This document shows positions 1 through 6,436 of a stretch of 11,556 nt of DNA, piece by piece. The position numbers and the translations under genes are program-made. Origin of the DNA: Actinomycetota bacterium (lineage in GTDB: Bacteria > Actinomycetota > Actinomycetes > Mycobacteriales > Mycobacteriaceae); the NCBI GenBank assembly GCA_005787665.1, contig SYAB01000375.1, forward strand, positions 1 through 11,556. The letters run 5' to 3'. The number at the start of each line of letters is the position of its first letter. Within the stretch, counting starts at the first letter, position 1. The notes beneath the pieces are model-generated. The model searched no databases and was not told the DNA's origin. It saw only the letters and a list, made by a program, of their open reading frames with translations.

Positions 1-354
1 ATTCCAGCCGATCCGCGCGGCGCCAATGATCAGACCAACCGGCAAAAAGTCGAAGAAGAGTTTGGCGACATCCTCTTCGTCATGGCCAACATCGCCCGGG
101 ACCTGGACATCGATCCGGAGGACGCCCTGCGCGAGGCCAACGCCAAGTTCCTCCGCCGCTTCCGCCACATCGAGTCCCGGCTGGCCGAGGACGGCCGAAC
201 CCTCGCCCAGTCCGACCTCGCGGGTTTCCGGTACGCGCTGCGGGCGGCCCCGATCATCCAGCCGCTGATGAAGATCGCCGCCACCCGGCTGTGGCGCGAC
301 GATCTGGAATATGCGGAGCGTCGATATGCGCTGCGCGCCAAGGAGAGTCACTGA
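1..354 (+). CDS. MazG C-terminal NTP pyrophosphohydrolase fragment with atypical tail (5' partial)
   Basis: The frame is open from base 1, so the gene starts outside the window; 117 residues are visible. Residues 16-73 match the C-terminal catalytic part of MazG, which hydrolyses NTPs to NMP and pyrophosphate. KVEEEFGDILF carries the ExxD metal-binding pair (E20, D23), and DPEDALREANAKFLRRF is the helix that follows. The wording (VEEEFGD, NAKFxRRF, GRT) resembles alphaproteobacterial MazG more than the mycobacterial form as I remember it. After about residue 73 the expected short end (EMxxLWxxAK) is absent. Instead there is a 43-residue basic tail with two RYALRA copies (77-82 and 108-113), which I do not recognise. 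It may be the C-terminus of another protein joined in frame. The stop is one base before the next start, so the two genes look cotranscribed. MazG domain sure; integrity of the gene doubtful. Confidence 0.62.
   Translation: MPADPRGANDQTNRQKVEEEFGDILFVMANIARDLDIDPEDALREANAKFLRRFRHIESRLAEDGRTLAQSDLAGFRYALRAAPIIQPLMKIAATRLWRDDLEYAERRYALRAKESH
340..347 (+). promoter_or_regulatory. Shine-Dalgarno site of the dihydrodipicolinate-reductase-like gene
   Basis: AAGGAGAG lies 8 nt before ATG 356, inside the last codons of the upstream gene. It decides for ATG 356 over the in-frame upstream ATG at 311, which would overlap the upstream gene and adds residues with no family similarity. Confidence 0.7.
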
Positions 355-355
355 G

Positions 356-1429
356 ATGGTCAAGCGGGTCGTCGTCTACGGTACGGGTTTCGTCGGGAAG
401 ATGGTCATCCCCGAGGTGCTGCGGCACCCGGAGTTCGACCTGGTCGGCGTCGGGGTGAGCAACCCGGAGAAGGTGGGCCGCGACGTCGGTGAGATCTGTG
501 GGCTGCCGGAACCCGTCGGTCTCGCCGCCACCGACGACGTCGACGCGCTGATCGCGCTGCGACCGGACGCGCTGGTGCACTACGGGCCCACCGCCGCGCA
601 CGCCGACGCCAACATCGACCTGATCGGACGGTTCCTGAGGGCCGGCATCGACGTCTGCTCGACGGCGATGACACCGTGGGTCTGGCCCGCGATGCACCTG
701 AACCCGCCGAACTGGATCGAGCCGATCACCGCGGCCTGCGAGGAGGGTGGGGCGTCCTGTTTCACCACCGGTATCGATCCCGGGTTCGCCAACGACCTGT
801 TCCCGATGACGCTGATGGGCCTGTGTTCGGAAGTACGCCGCGTGCGGGCCTCCGAACTGCTGGACTACACCAACTACGAGGGCGACTACGAGTTCGAGAT
901 GGGCATCGGCCGCGAACCCGAGTTCACCCCGCTGCTGGAGAACAGCGACATCCTGGTGTTCGCCTGGGGAGCCACCGTGCCGATGATTGCCCACGCGGCC
1001 GGCATCGAACTCGACGAGATCACCACCACCTGGGACAAGTGGGTGACCGACACCCCACGCCGCACCGTCAAGGGCGTCATCGAACCCGGCCGGGTGGCCG
1101 CGGTCCGATTCACCATCAACGGCGTCTATCAGGGTCAGACCCGCATCCAACTCGAGCACGTCAACCGGATCGGCCACGACGCCGCCCCGGACTGGCCGTC
1201 GGGAGACTCCGATGACGTCTACCGCGTCGATATCGAGGGAACGCCGAGCATCTTCCAGGAGACCGCGTTCCGGTTCACCGACGGTTCCGGGCGCGACGCC
1301 GCCACGGCCGGCTGTCTGGCCACCGGCCTGCGGGCGCTCAACGCCGTCCCGGCGGTCAACGACCTGCCGCCCGGGTGGGTGACGGCCCTGGACCTGCCGC
1401 TGATCGCCGGGCACGGCACCATTCGCTGA
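356..1429 (+). CDS. Dihydrodipicolinate-reductase-like / NAD(P)H-dependent amine dehydrogenase family oxidoreductase
   Basis: This 357-residue protein begins with a Rossmann fold: VVVYGTGFVG at residues 5-14 contains the GxGxxG dinucleotide loop. VHYGPTAAHADAN (75-87) is typical of the DapB-like N-domain, and a substrate-domain stretch TTGIDPGFANDLFP (137-150) follows. The family is commonly annotated in mycobacteria as 'dihydrodipicolinate reductase' or 'NAD(P)H-dependent amine dehydrogenase' (2,4-diaminopentanoate dehydrogenase relatives). It is clearly longer than true DapB (about 245 aa), so a role in lysine synthesis is unlikely. The substrate is unknown, perhaps an amine, amino acid or keto compound. 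A strong ribosome site precedes ATG 356, and the previous stop is one base upstream. It converges with the methyltransferase gene across a 34-bp gap that has no convincing terminator. Family confident, reaction not. Confidence 0.82.
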   Translation: MVKRVVVYGTGFVGKMVIPEVLRHPEFDLVGVGVSNPEKVGRDVGEICGLPEPVGLAATDDVDALIALRPDALVHYGPTAAHADANIDLIGRFLRAGIDVCSTAMTPWVWPAMHLNPPNWIEPITAACEEGGASCFTTGIDPGFANDLFPMTLMGLCSEVRRVRASELLDYTNYEGDYEFEMGIGREPEFTPLLENSDILVFAWGATVPMIAHAAGIELDEITTTWDKWVTDTPRRTVKGVIEPGRVAAVRFTINGVYQGQTRIQLEHVNRIGHDAAPDWPSGDSDDVYRVDIEGTPSIFQETAFRFTDGSGRDAATAGCLATGLRALNAVPAVNDLPPGWVTALDLPLIAGHGTIR

Positions 1430-1463
1430 GTGCGGCGCTGCGCAGGCCGACTGCCCCCGCGGC

Positions 1464-2546
1464 TCACCGGGAGTGTTTGACGAAGACCATCGCGGCCAGT
1501 GGGATGGTCATCGGCCGGGGCAACCCGGCGAGGTGCGCGGTCATCGCGGCCTCAAGGGTGTCGACGAACGCGGCCGCCCGCGCGCCGGATGGCCCGCCCT
1601 CGAGTGCGGTGGTCAAGGTGGGAAAGATCGCGGCCCGCGCGAAGCCCGCCCAGGCCGCGCCCAGCGCCTCGGCGTCGGCGTCGGATTCGTAGCGCGCCCA
1701 GAACCGGTCCCCGGCGTCGAACAGTTCGAGGTGCTCCACCGAGAGGCCCTCCAGGCGGCCCGACGGCGCGAACGGGGCGAGGAGGTCCTCCTCGGTGCGG
1801 CCGACCGTCGGGATGGCCATCCGCAGGAGTTCCTCGGGGCGCAGCGTGCCGGCGTCGGCCATGCCGTGCAGCCCGGCCAGCATGGCGGCCATCACCCCGG
1901 CGAACCCGGGCAGGCCGTCGTCGTCGAGGCCCAACGTCAGCACCACGAGGCGTCCGCCCGGCGCCAGTTCGCGGCCACGGAAAGCCAGGAAGTCGTGCCA
2001 GTCCAGGGCGGCCCGGTGAGCGTAGGCGCGGTGGGCCTGTTCGTCGGTGCTGTGCGCGATGTGGATGTGGTCGGGGATTGGCGCGGGAACGCGACTCAGC
2101 CAGTGGGTGGCCCACGAACTCCATCCCAGCGCAATACTTTCCGAGGGCAGGATCTGCTGGTAGAAGGACCGGCCCACCGCGGCGGCGAAGGTCGCGGCAT
2201 CCCTGGCCAGGTAGCTGTCCGGGTCCTCGGCGAGGGTGGTGAACAGCGCGGTGAAATCGTTGTCCGGCAGGTCGGTATGGGTGACCAGGATGGGGTGGTC
2301 GGCGCGGGTGCGGGCCCGCAGAGCGCCGACCGCAGCGCCCACCGGCAGGAGCGAGTTGTACCCATTGGCCGCCCCGTAGTCGGCGATCGAGACCGGCTGT
2401 GGCGGTGGCGGTAACGGCACGACCCTGGCCGCCTGTTCGAAAAGCCTGATGCCGGAATCCAACCCGGAGGCCTGAAGTCGCGAGGAGGCGGTGTAGGTGG
2501 CGCTCTCCATCGGCTGGGGCCGCACCACGATGCTGGACTCGCGCAC
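1464..2546 (-). CDS. SABATH-family SAM-dependent carboxyl methyltransferase
   Basis: The 360-residue protein shows nearly all landmarks of the SABATH family (Methyltransf_7), known from plant salicylate, benzoate, jasmonate and indoleacetate methyltransferases. TYTASSRLQ (17-25) corresponds to the plant Y-x-x-N-S-x-x-Q substrate and SAM motif. IADYGAANGYNSL (54-66) is the SAM-binding loop. THTDLPDNDFTALF (89-102) matches the plant NDLPxNDFN segment. SFYQQILP (127-134) and SSWATHWLSRVP (143-154) match the plant SFYxRLFP and SSxxLxWLSxxP. ELAPGGRLVVLTLG (193-206) is the beta-strand after the acceptor site. These enzymes put a methyl group from SAM on small carboxylic acids. The start is GTG 2546, with AAGGA (2556-2560) 9 nt upstream inside the end of the LapA-like gene; ATG at residue 13 is an alternative. 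It is probably cotranscribed with that membrane protein. The natural substrate cannot be read from sequence. Confidence 0.85.
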   Translation of the reverse strand: MRESSIVVRPQPMESATYTASSRLQASGLDSGIRLFEQAARVVPLPPPPQPVSIADYGAANGYNSLLPVGAAVGALRARTRADHPILVTHTDLPDNDFTALFTTLAEDPDSYLARDAATFAAAVGRSFYQQILPSESIALGWSSWATHWLSRVPAPIPDHIHIAHSTDEQAHRAYAHRAALDWHDFLAFRGRELAPGGRLVVLTLGLDDDGLPGFAGVMAAMLAGLHGMADAGTLRPEELLRMAIPTVGRTEEDLLAPFAPSGRLEGLSVEHLELFDAGDRFWARYESDADAEALGAAWAGFARAAIFPTLTTALEGGPSGARAAAFVDTLEAAMTAHLAGLPRPMTIPLAAMVFVKHSR

Positions 2547-2550
2547 GGCG

Positions 2551-2787
2551 CTAGGTCCTTCGGCGGTGCAGCAGCAGACCGACGATCACTCCGACGAAGA
2601 GCATGGCGGCCAGCAGGAGCCACATCGGGGAATCCACCGTGATCCAGAGCAGGTGCACGCTCTGGCGGTCGCGGTTCTGTCCGATGAAGACTCCGGCCAG
2701 GGCGATCAGCGCGACGGCCACCCAGTAGCGCACGGCGAACCGGGTGAGCGGGCCACCGGCGTGACGGTCTGGCTTCTCGGGGGACAT
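2551..2787 (-). CDS. Small LapA-like (DUF1049) two-helix membrane protein
   Basis: The protein has 78 residues. After a polar N-terminus (MSPEKPDRHAGG) come two hydrophobic helices, approximately WVAVALIALAGVFIGQN and PMWLLLAAMLFVGVIVGLL, ending in basic HRRRT. The layout of helix, QNxxxVxLxW linker, helix and basic end is that of lipopolysaccharide-assembly-A-domain (LapA/DUF1049) proteins. In actinobacteria these are small inner-membrane proteins of unknown role. The start is chosen at ATG 2787 because GAGGAGG (2793-2799) sits 5 nt upstream; longer in-frame versions add a Cys/Arg-rich stretch unlike protein. Its stop is four bases before the methyltransferase start, and that gene's ribosome site lies inside its last codons, so the two are a tight operon. 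Confidence 0.8.
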   Translation of the reverse strand: MSPEKPDRHAGGPLTRFAVRYWVAVALIALAGVFIGQNRDRQSVHLLWITVDSPMWLLLAAMLFVGVIVGLLLHRRRT

Positions 2788-2792
2788 CGCAA

Positions 2793-2799
2793 CCTCCTC
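2793..2799 (-). promoter_or_regulatory. Shine-Dalgarno site of the LapA-like gene
   Basis: GAGGAGG on the minus strand lies 5 nt before ATG 2787. It fixes the start of this short gene and argues against upstream in-frame starts. Confidence 0.7.
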
Positions 2800-2814
2800 G
2801 GGTGTCTTGAGGCG

Positions 2815-2842
2815 ACCGTAGTCGTCGGTGGCCGCGCGGCAA
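2815..2842 (-). promoter_or_regulatory. Possible promoter of the LapA-like/methyltransferase operon
   Basis: On the minus strand, TTGCCG (2837-2842) is followed after 16 bp by TACGGT (2815-2820), which fits the mycobacterial TANNNT -10 pattern. It lies in the 79-bp divergent gap and would give a leader of about 20 nt containing the Shine-Dalgarno site. It is a pattern match only. Confidence 0.3.
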
Positions 2843-2866
2843 ACCCCTCCGTGGCACACTCGGCGG

Positions 2867-3541
2867 ATGCGTGCGCGGCATGTCCTGACGATCCTGGTCG
2901 GCCTCTTGGTGGCCGTCTCGGTCGGCGGATTGATCACCACCGCGGCGATCGGCATCGCCGGGGAGAGGTACGGCAACTACGGGGAGGTGCCGATACCCGG
3001 GACGGGCATCGTGCGACTGCCCGCGGGTGAGGCCATCGTCAGCTTCCACGTTCGCGACCATCAGGGCCGGGGAATGCGGGTTCCGCCGCTGACGATGGAC
3101 ATCACCCCGCCGGACGGCGTCAGCGACCCGCTGGTCACCGAGGATCTCGGCGAGACGGTTGTGATCGGCGACGACGCCCATCGCCGGGTCTGGTTCATGA
3201 AGGTCGCCACCGAGGGCGACTACCGGGTCGTCGCGGAGGGGCCGGTGAACGGCTACGTCGACCCGCATCTGTCGTTCGGGCAGACCCGGTCCGTCGAGGG
3301 TCCGCTCTGGCTGTTCGTCGCGCTGTCGGTCGTCAGCGTCGATCTGGCCATCGCGATGTGGTGGTTCCGGCGTCGCGGCCGCGCCGCGGGGAAACCTGCG
3401 GAGGCCGCGGATCCCTATATCCCCACCGACGAGGGCGTTCGCCTCGAGCAGCTGAAGACGATTGCGGCACTGCGGGATTCCGGTGCGCTCACCGAGTCGG
3501 AGTTCAACGCCGAGAAGCGCCGGATCCTCGAGGGGAGATGA
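2867..3541 (+). CDS. Membrane-anchored protein with extracytoplasmic domain and C-terminal SHOCT domain
   Basis: This protein has 224 residues. A first hydrophobic helix (about 6-30, VLTILVGLLVAVSVGGLITT) is followed by a roughly 115-residue polar, probably extracytoplasmic, beta-rich region. A second helix lies at about 147-167 (LWLFVALSVVSVDLAIAMWW), followed by basic RRRGR. At 193-222, LEQLKTIAALRDSGALTESEF onwards is a SHOCT (short C-terminal) domain, a small helical module that often ends bacterial membrane proteins and is thought to mediate oligomerisation. Function unknown. It diverges from the LapA-like gene and precedes the alcohol dehydrogenase by 18 bp. No good Shine-Dalgarno site precedes ATG 2867; GTG 2828 in frame is an alternative but would add a charged stretch before the membrane helix. 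Confidence 0.75.
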   Translation: MRARHVLTILVGLLVAVSVGGLITTAAIGIAGERYGNYGEVPIPGTGIVRLPAGEAIVSFHVRDHQGRGMRVPPLTMDITPPDGVSDPLVTEDLGETVVIGDDAHRRVWFMKVATEGDYRVVAEGPVNGYVDPHLSFGQTRSVEGPLWLFVALSVVSVDLAIAMWWFRRRGRAAGKPAEAADPYIPTDEGVRLEQLKTIAALRDSGALTESEFNAEKRRILEGR

Positions 3542-3546
3542 CGGCC

Positions 3547-3552
3547 TAGACT
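3547..3552 (+). promoter_or_regulatory. -10 box of a probable leaderless promoter for the alcohol dehydrogenase
   Basis: TAGACT fits the mycobacterial TANNNT -10 pattern and stands 7 nt before GTG 3560, so transcription would start at or within a base of the start codon. There is no Shine-Dalgarno sequence before that GTG and no clear -35 box. Confidence 0.45.
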
Positions 3553-3559
3553 CCCCGTT

Positions 3560-4717
3560 GTGAAGGCTGTCAGCTGCTCGCAGGGAACGTTGTCCGTGGT
3601 CGATCTGCCCGATCCCCGTCCGGCCGGGGGTCAGCTGGTGCTCGACGTGCGGGCCTGCGGGATCTGCGGGTCGGACCTGCACGCCAAGGATCACGCCGAC
3701 GATCTCACCGATGTCATGGAAGGCGTCGGCTACCCGGACTTCATGCGCGGCGAGACCGCGACGGTCATGGGGCACGAATTCTGCGGTGTGATCACCGAAC
3801 GCGGGCGCAAGACTCCCAAGAAACTCCGGGAGGGCATGACCGTGGTCTCCTTCCCGCTGGTGCGATCCCACGGCGGTGTCCAGTTGACCGGGTTCTCGCC
3901 GCTGGCGCCCGGCGGATACGCGGAACGGGTGCTGGTCGAGGCGTCGCTGACCTTCCCGGTGCCCAATGGCCTGTCGGCCGATATCGCCGCGCTCACAGAG
4001 CCGATGGCGGTGGCCCTGCACGCCGTGCGCCGTGCCGAGGTGAGCAAAGGCGACACCGCGATCGTGCTGGGTTGCGGACCGGTGGGGCTGGGGGTGATCT
4101 GTCAGCTGAAGGCCGCCGGCGTGGGCACCGTCCTCGCCAGTGACTTCTCGCCGGCCCGGCGCGAGCTGGCGCGCCGCCTCGGTGCCGACGTCGTCGTCGA
4201 CCCGGCGGTGGACTCGCCGTATGCCAAGGTCACCGCCAAGGGTGTGATCACCGCGGCGCCCCAGCTCTACGAACTGGCGCTGGCCTCGATGGACAAGCTG
4301 CGCAGGCTGCCCGGTTGGTCGCATGTGTACCGGGCCGCGGAGGCGACCGGCGCGGCCGGGCCCAAGCGGCCGGTGATCTTCGAGTGCGTCGGTGTGCCCG
4401 GCATGATCGACGGCGTGATGGCGGATGCGCCACTGAACTCCCGGGTCATCGTCGTCGGGGTCTGCATGGGCGCCGACCGGATCAGGCCGACGATGGCGCT
4501 TGCCAAGGAACTGGACGTGCGGTTCGTCTTCGGCTACACCCCGCTGGACTTCTACGACAGCCTGCACATGCTGGCCGACGGAAAACTCGAGGCGACCCCG
4601 CTGATCACCGGGAAGGTGGGATTGGGCGGCGTGGCCGGGGCGTTCACCGCGCTCGGCGACCCGGAGAAACACGCGAAGGTGATCGTCGATCCGCGCAGCT
4701 CCGCACAGCTGGACTAG
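3560..4717 (+). CDS. Zinc-dependent alcohol dehydrogenase (MDR family) lacking the structural zinc lobe
   Basis: The 385-residue protein has the catalytic-zinc ligands of medium-chain dehydrogenases: C36 in CGICGSDLH, H72-E73 in GHEFCG and E147 in TEPMAVALHAV. The cofactor loop is VLGCGPVGLG (169-178), typical of NAD(P)-dependent oxidation of alcohols or reduction of aldehydes/ketones. The four-cysteine structural zinc lobe is missing: residues 80-118 carry no cysteine. An extra, basic and helical stretch of about 45 residues (roughly 215-260) interrupts the cofactor domain after the second Rossmann strand region (DVVVDPA). The protein is therefore longer than the usual ~345-360 aa. GTG 3560 is the start because the protein begins MKAV, as this family does, and a -10 box sits 7 nt upstream. 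The gene ends tail to tail with the metallo-hydrolase through a shared CTAG. Substrate unknown. Confidence 0.85.
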   Translation: MKAVSCSQGTLSVVDLPDPRPAGGQLVLDVRACGICGSDLHAKDHADDLTDVMEGVGYPDFMRGETATVMGHEFCGVITERGRKTPKKLREGMTVVSFPLVRSHGGVQLTGFSPLAPGGYAERVLVEASLTFPVPNGLSADIAALTEPMAVALHAVRRAEVSKGDTAIVLGCGPVGLGVICQLKAAGVGTVLASDFSPARRELARRLGADVVVDPAVDSPYAKVTAKGVITAAPQLYELALASMDKLRRLPGWSHVYRAAEATGAAGPKRPVIFECVGVPGMIDGVMADAPLNSRVIVVGVCMGADRIRPTMALAKELDVRFVFGYTPLDFYDSLHMLADGKLEATPLITGKVGLGGVAGAFTALGDPEKHAKVIVDPRSSAQLD

Positions 4718-4726
4718 CTGCCGCGG
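4691..4726. terminator. Possible bidirectional hairpin over the convergent stop codons
   Basis: CCGCGCAGC (4691-4699) can pair with GCTGCCGCGG (4717-4726) with one bulged base. Alternatively CAGCT (4706-4710) pairs with AGCTG (4716-4720) around a 5-nt loop. The stop codons of both converging genes lie inside. There is no U-tract, as is common for mycobacterial terminators. Function is inferred from position. Confidence 0.25.
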
Positions 4727-5337
4727 GCCACCCAGTCGTCGTAATTGATCAGTTCGCCCCCGATCGTGGTGGAGTCGCCGTGGCCGGTGTAGACCACCGT
4801 GTCGGCGGGCAGCGCGCCGAGTTCGTCCTTGATCGACCGCAGGATCGTCGGGAAGTCCGAGAAGGAACGCCCGGTCGCGCCGGGTCCGCCGCAGAACAAC
4901 GTGTCGCCGGAGAACACCGCACCCAGCGCCGGGGCGTAGAGACAGGTTGACCCGGGGGAGTGCCCCGGGGTGGCGATCGCCCGTAACTCGATTCCGTCGG
5001 CGGACAGCACCTGGTCGTCGCTCAGCGGACGGAACTCCTTGTCGCCGTGCGTCATCTCCCACAGCATGGTGTCGGCCGGGTTCAGCAGTACCGGCGCGTC
5101 GAGGTCGGCGCCGAGTCGCGGGGCGACGGTGATGTGGTCGTTGTGACCGTGGGTGCAGATCACGGCGACCACGTTGCGTCCGGCCACGGCATCCTCGATG
5201 GCCTGCGCATCGTGGGCGGCATCGATGACGATGACGTTCGCGTCACCGCCCACGATCCAGACGTTGTTGTCGACTTCCCAACTGCCGCCGTCGAGTTCGA
5301 AGGTGCCGTGCGTGACGACCCGCTGGATGCCGGTCAT
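4714..5337 (-). CDS. Metallo-beta-lactamase-fold hydrolase, glyoxalase-II-like partner of MscR
   Basis: The 207-residue protein has the full set of binuclear-metal ligands of the fold: H63, H65, D67 and H68 in THGHNDH, H126 in [10 protein letters not shown]145 in FSGDTLF and H186 in YTGHGD. Length and motifs match small glyoxalase-II-like thioester hydrolases. Its ATG overlaps the mscR stop in ATGA (5334-5337), so translation is coupled and no Shine-Dalgarno site is needed. The same pair occurs in M. tuberculosis as Rv2259-Rv2260. Because MscR makes an S-formyl-mycothiol-type product, a reasonable inference is that this enzyme hydrolyses that thioester to formate and mycothiol. That role is inferred from context, not shown by sequence. 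Its stop shares CTAG with the converging dehydrogenase gene. Confidence 0.85.
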   Translation of the reverse strand: MTGIQRVVTHGTFELDGGSWEVDNNVWIVGGDANVIVIDAAHDAQAIEDAVAGRNVVAVICTHGHNDHITVAPRLGADLDAPVLLNPADTMLWEMTHGDKEFRPLSDDQVLSADGIELRAIATPGHSPGSTCLYAPALGAVFSGDTLFCGGPGATGRSFSDFPTILRSIKDELGALPADTVVYTGHGDSTTIGGELINYDDWVARGS

Positions 5338-6422
5338 GACAGCACCACCACGGAGCGCAGAACCTCACCGGCATGCATCTTGTGGAAGGCCTCCTCGACA
5401 TCCTCGAGGCCGATGCGTTCGGAGACGAAACGCTCCAACGGGAGACGGCCCTGCCGGTAGAGGTCGATCAGGGTGGGAAAGTCGCGCTCGGGCAGACAGT
5501 CGCCGTACCAGGACGACTTCAGGGATCCGCCACGGGAGAAAAAGTCGACCAACGGCATCTCCAGGCGCATGTCCGGGGTCGGAACGCCCACCAGCACAAC
5601 GGTTCCGGCAAGGTCGCGGGCGTAGAATGCCTGCGTCCAGGTCTCCGGGCGGCCGACGGCGTCGATCACCACGTCCGCACCGACGCCGTCGGTCAGATCG
5701 CGGATGGTCTCCACGACGTCGAGTTCCCGGGCGTTGACGGTGTGGGTGGCGCCGAACTCCCGCGCCCAGGCGAGCTTGGTGTCGTCGGTGTCGACGGCGA
5801 TGATCGTCCTCGCCCCGACAAGCGCCGCCCCGGCGATGGCGGCGTCTCCCACGCCGCCGCAGCCGATCACGGCGACGGTGTCATCGCGGGTGAGAGCGCC
5901 GGTGTTGATCGCCGCTCCGATCCCGGCCATCACGCCGCACCCCAGCAGTCCCGCCACGCCGGCGTCGGCCTCCGGATCGACCTTGGTGCACTGCATCTCG
6001 TGCACCAGGGTCTTATCGGCGAAGGCTCCGATGCCCAGGGCCGGGGTCAGTTCGGTGCCGTCGGTCAGGGTCATCTTCCGCTCGGCGTTGAAGGTGGCGA
6101 AGCAGTACCAGGGCCGCCCGCGCCTGCAGGCCCGGCACTGTCCGCACACCGCGCGCCAGTTGAGGATCACGAAGTCGCCCGGAGTCACATGAGTGACCCC
6201 CGCGCCGACCGTCTCCACGACACCGGCGGCCTCGTGACCGAACAGGAACGGGTAGGAGTCGTTGATGCCGCCCTCGCGGTAGGTGAGGTCGGTGTGGCAC
6301 ACCCCGCAGGCCTGCACGGCGACGACGACCTCGCCGGGCCCGGGGTCGGGGATCACGATGTCGACCAACTCGACGGGTTGGCCCTTGCTCCGGGAGATCA
6401 CGCCGCGCACCGTCTGGCTCAT
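5334..6422 (-). CDS. mscR: S-(hydroxymethyl)mycothiol dehydrogenase (mycothiol-dependent formaldehyde dehydrogenase)
   Basis: This 362-residue zinc-dependent MDR enzyme has catalytic-zinc ligands C42 (CGVCHTD) and H63-E64 (FGHEAAG). Its structural-zinc cysteines are C93, C96, C99 and C107 ([15 protein letters not shown]), and its NAD loop is [11 protein letters not shown] (about 187). Length and sequence agree with mycobacterial AdhE2/MscR (Rv2259, 361 aa). MscR oxidises the spontaneous adduct of formaldehyde and mycothiol, and also has S-nitrosomycothiol reductase activity. It is cytosolic and part of thiol-based detoxification. The start ATG 6422 has no good Shine-Dalgarno site, but a -10 box (TAAAGT) lies 8 nt upstream. 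The lactonase-like gene stops 11 bp upstream on the same strand, so both read-through and an own leaderless promoter are possible. The downstream metallo-hydrolase overlaps it by four bases. Confidence 0.92.
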   Translation of the reverse strand: MSQTVRGVISRSKGQPVELVDIVIPDPGPGEVVVAVQACGVCHTDLTYREGGINDSYPFLFGHEAAGVVETVGAGVTHVTPGDFVILNWRAVCGQCRACRRGRPWYCFATFNAERKMTLTDGTELTPALGIGAFADKTLVHEMQCTKVDPEADAGVAGLLGCGVMAGIGAAINTGALTRDDTVAVIGCGGVGDAAIAGAALVGARTIIAVDTDDTKLAWAREFGATHTVNARELDVVETIRDLTDGVGADVVIDAVGRPETWTQAFYARDLAGTVVLVGVPTPDMRLEMPLVDFFSRGGSLKSSWYGDCLPERDFPTLIDLYRQGRLPLERFVSERIGLEDVEEAFHKMHAGEVLRSVVVLS

Positions 6423-6430
6423 GGCCCCAG

Positions 6431-6436
6431 ACTTTA
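6431..6436 (-). promoter_or_regulatory. -10 box of a probable internal leaderless promoter for mscR
   Basis: TAAAGT on the minus strand is a TANNNT box placed 8 nt before ATG 6422. Its first three bases are the TAA stop codon of the upstream lactonase-like gene. No clear -35 box is visible. Confidence 0.38.

Noticed and set aside
254..1414. A 386-codon minus-strand frame opposite the oxidoreductase gene
   Set aside because: The plus-strand protein has a Rossmann motif and a good ribosome site. The minus frame is Asp/Arg/Gly/His-biased shadow.
1430..1463. Terminator between the convergent oxidoreductase and methyltransferase genes
   Set aside because: Only a 4-bp stem (TGCG/CGCA) is possible and there is no U-tract; not enough to call.
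1473..2414. A 313-codon plus-strand frame opposite the methyltransferase
   Set aside because: The minus strand encodes a full set of SABATH motifs. The plus frame is Gly/Arg/Gln-rich without any domain.
2551..2976. A longer, 141-residue version of the LapA-like protein
   Set aside because: The extra N-terminus overlaps the divergent gene and looks non-coding. A strong Shine-Dalgarno site supports ATG 2787.
2096..5062. A 988-codon open frame on the minus strand
   Set aside because: It runs antisense or out of frame across five convincing genes, is full of Arg/Gly/His/Pro as expected of GC-rich shadow frames, and matches no family.
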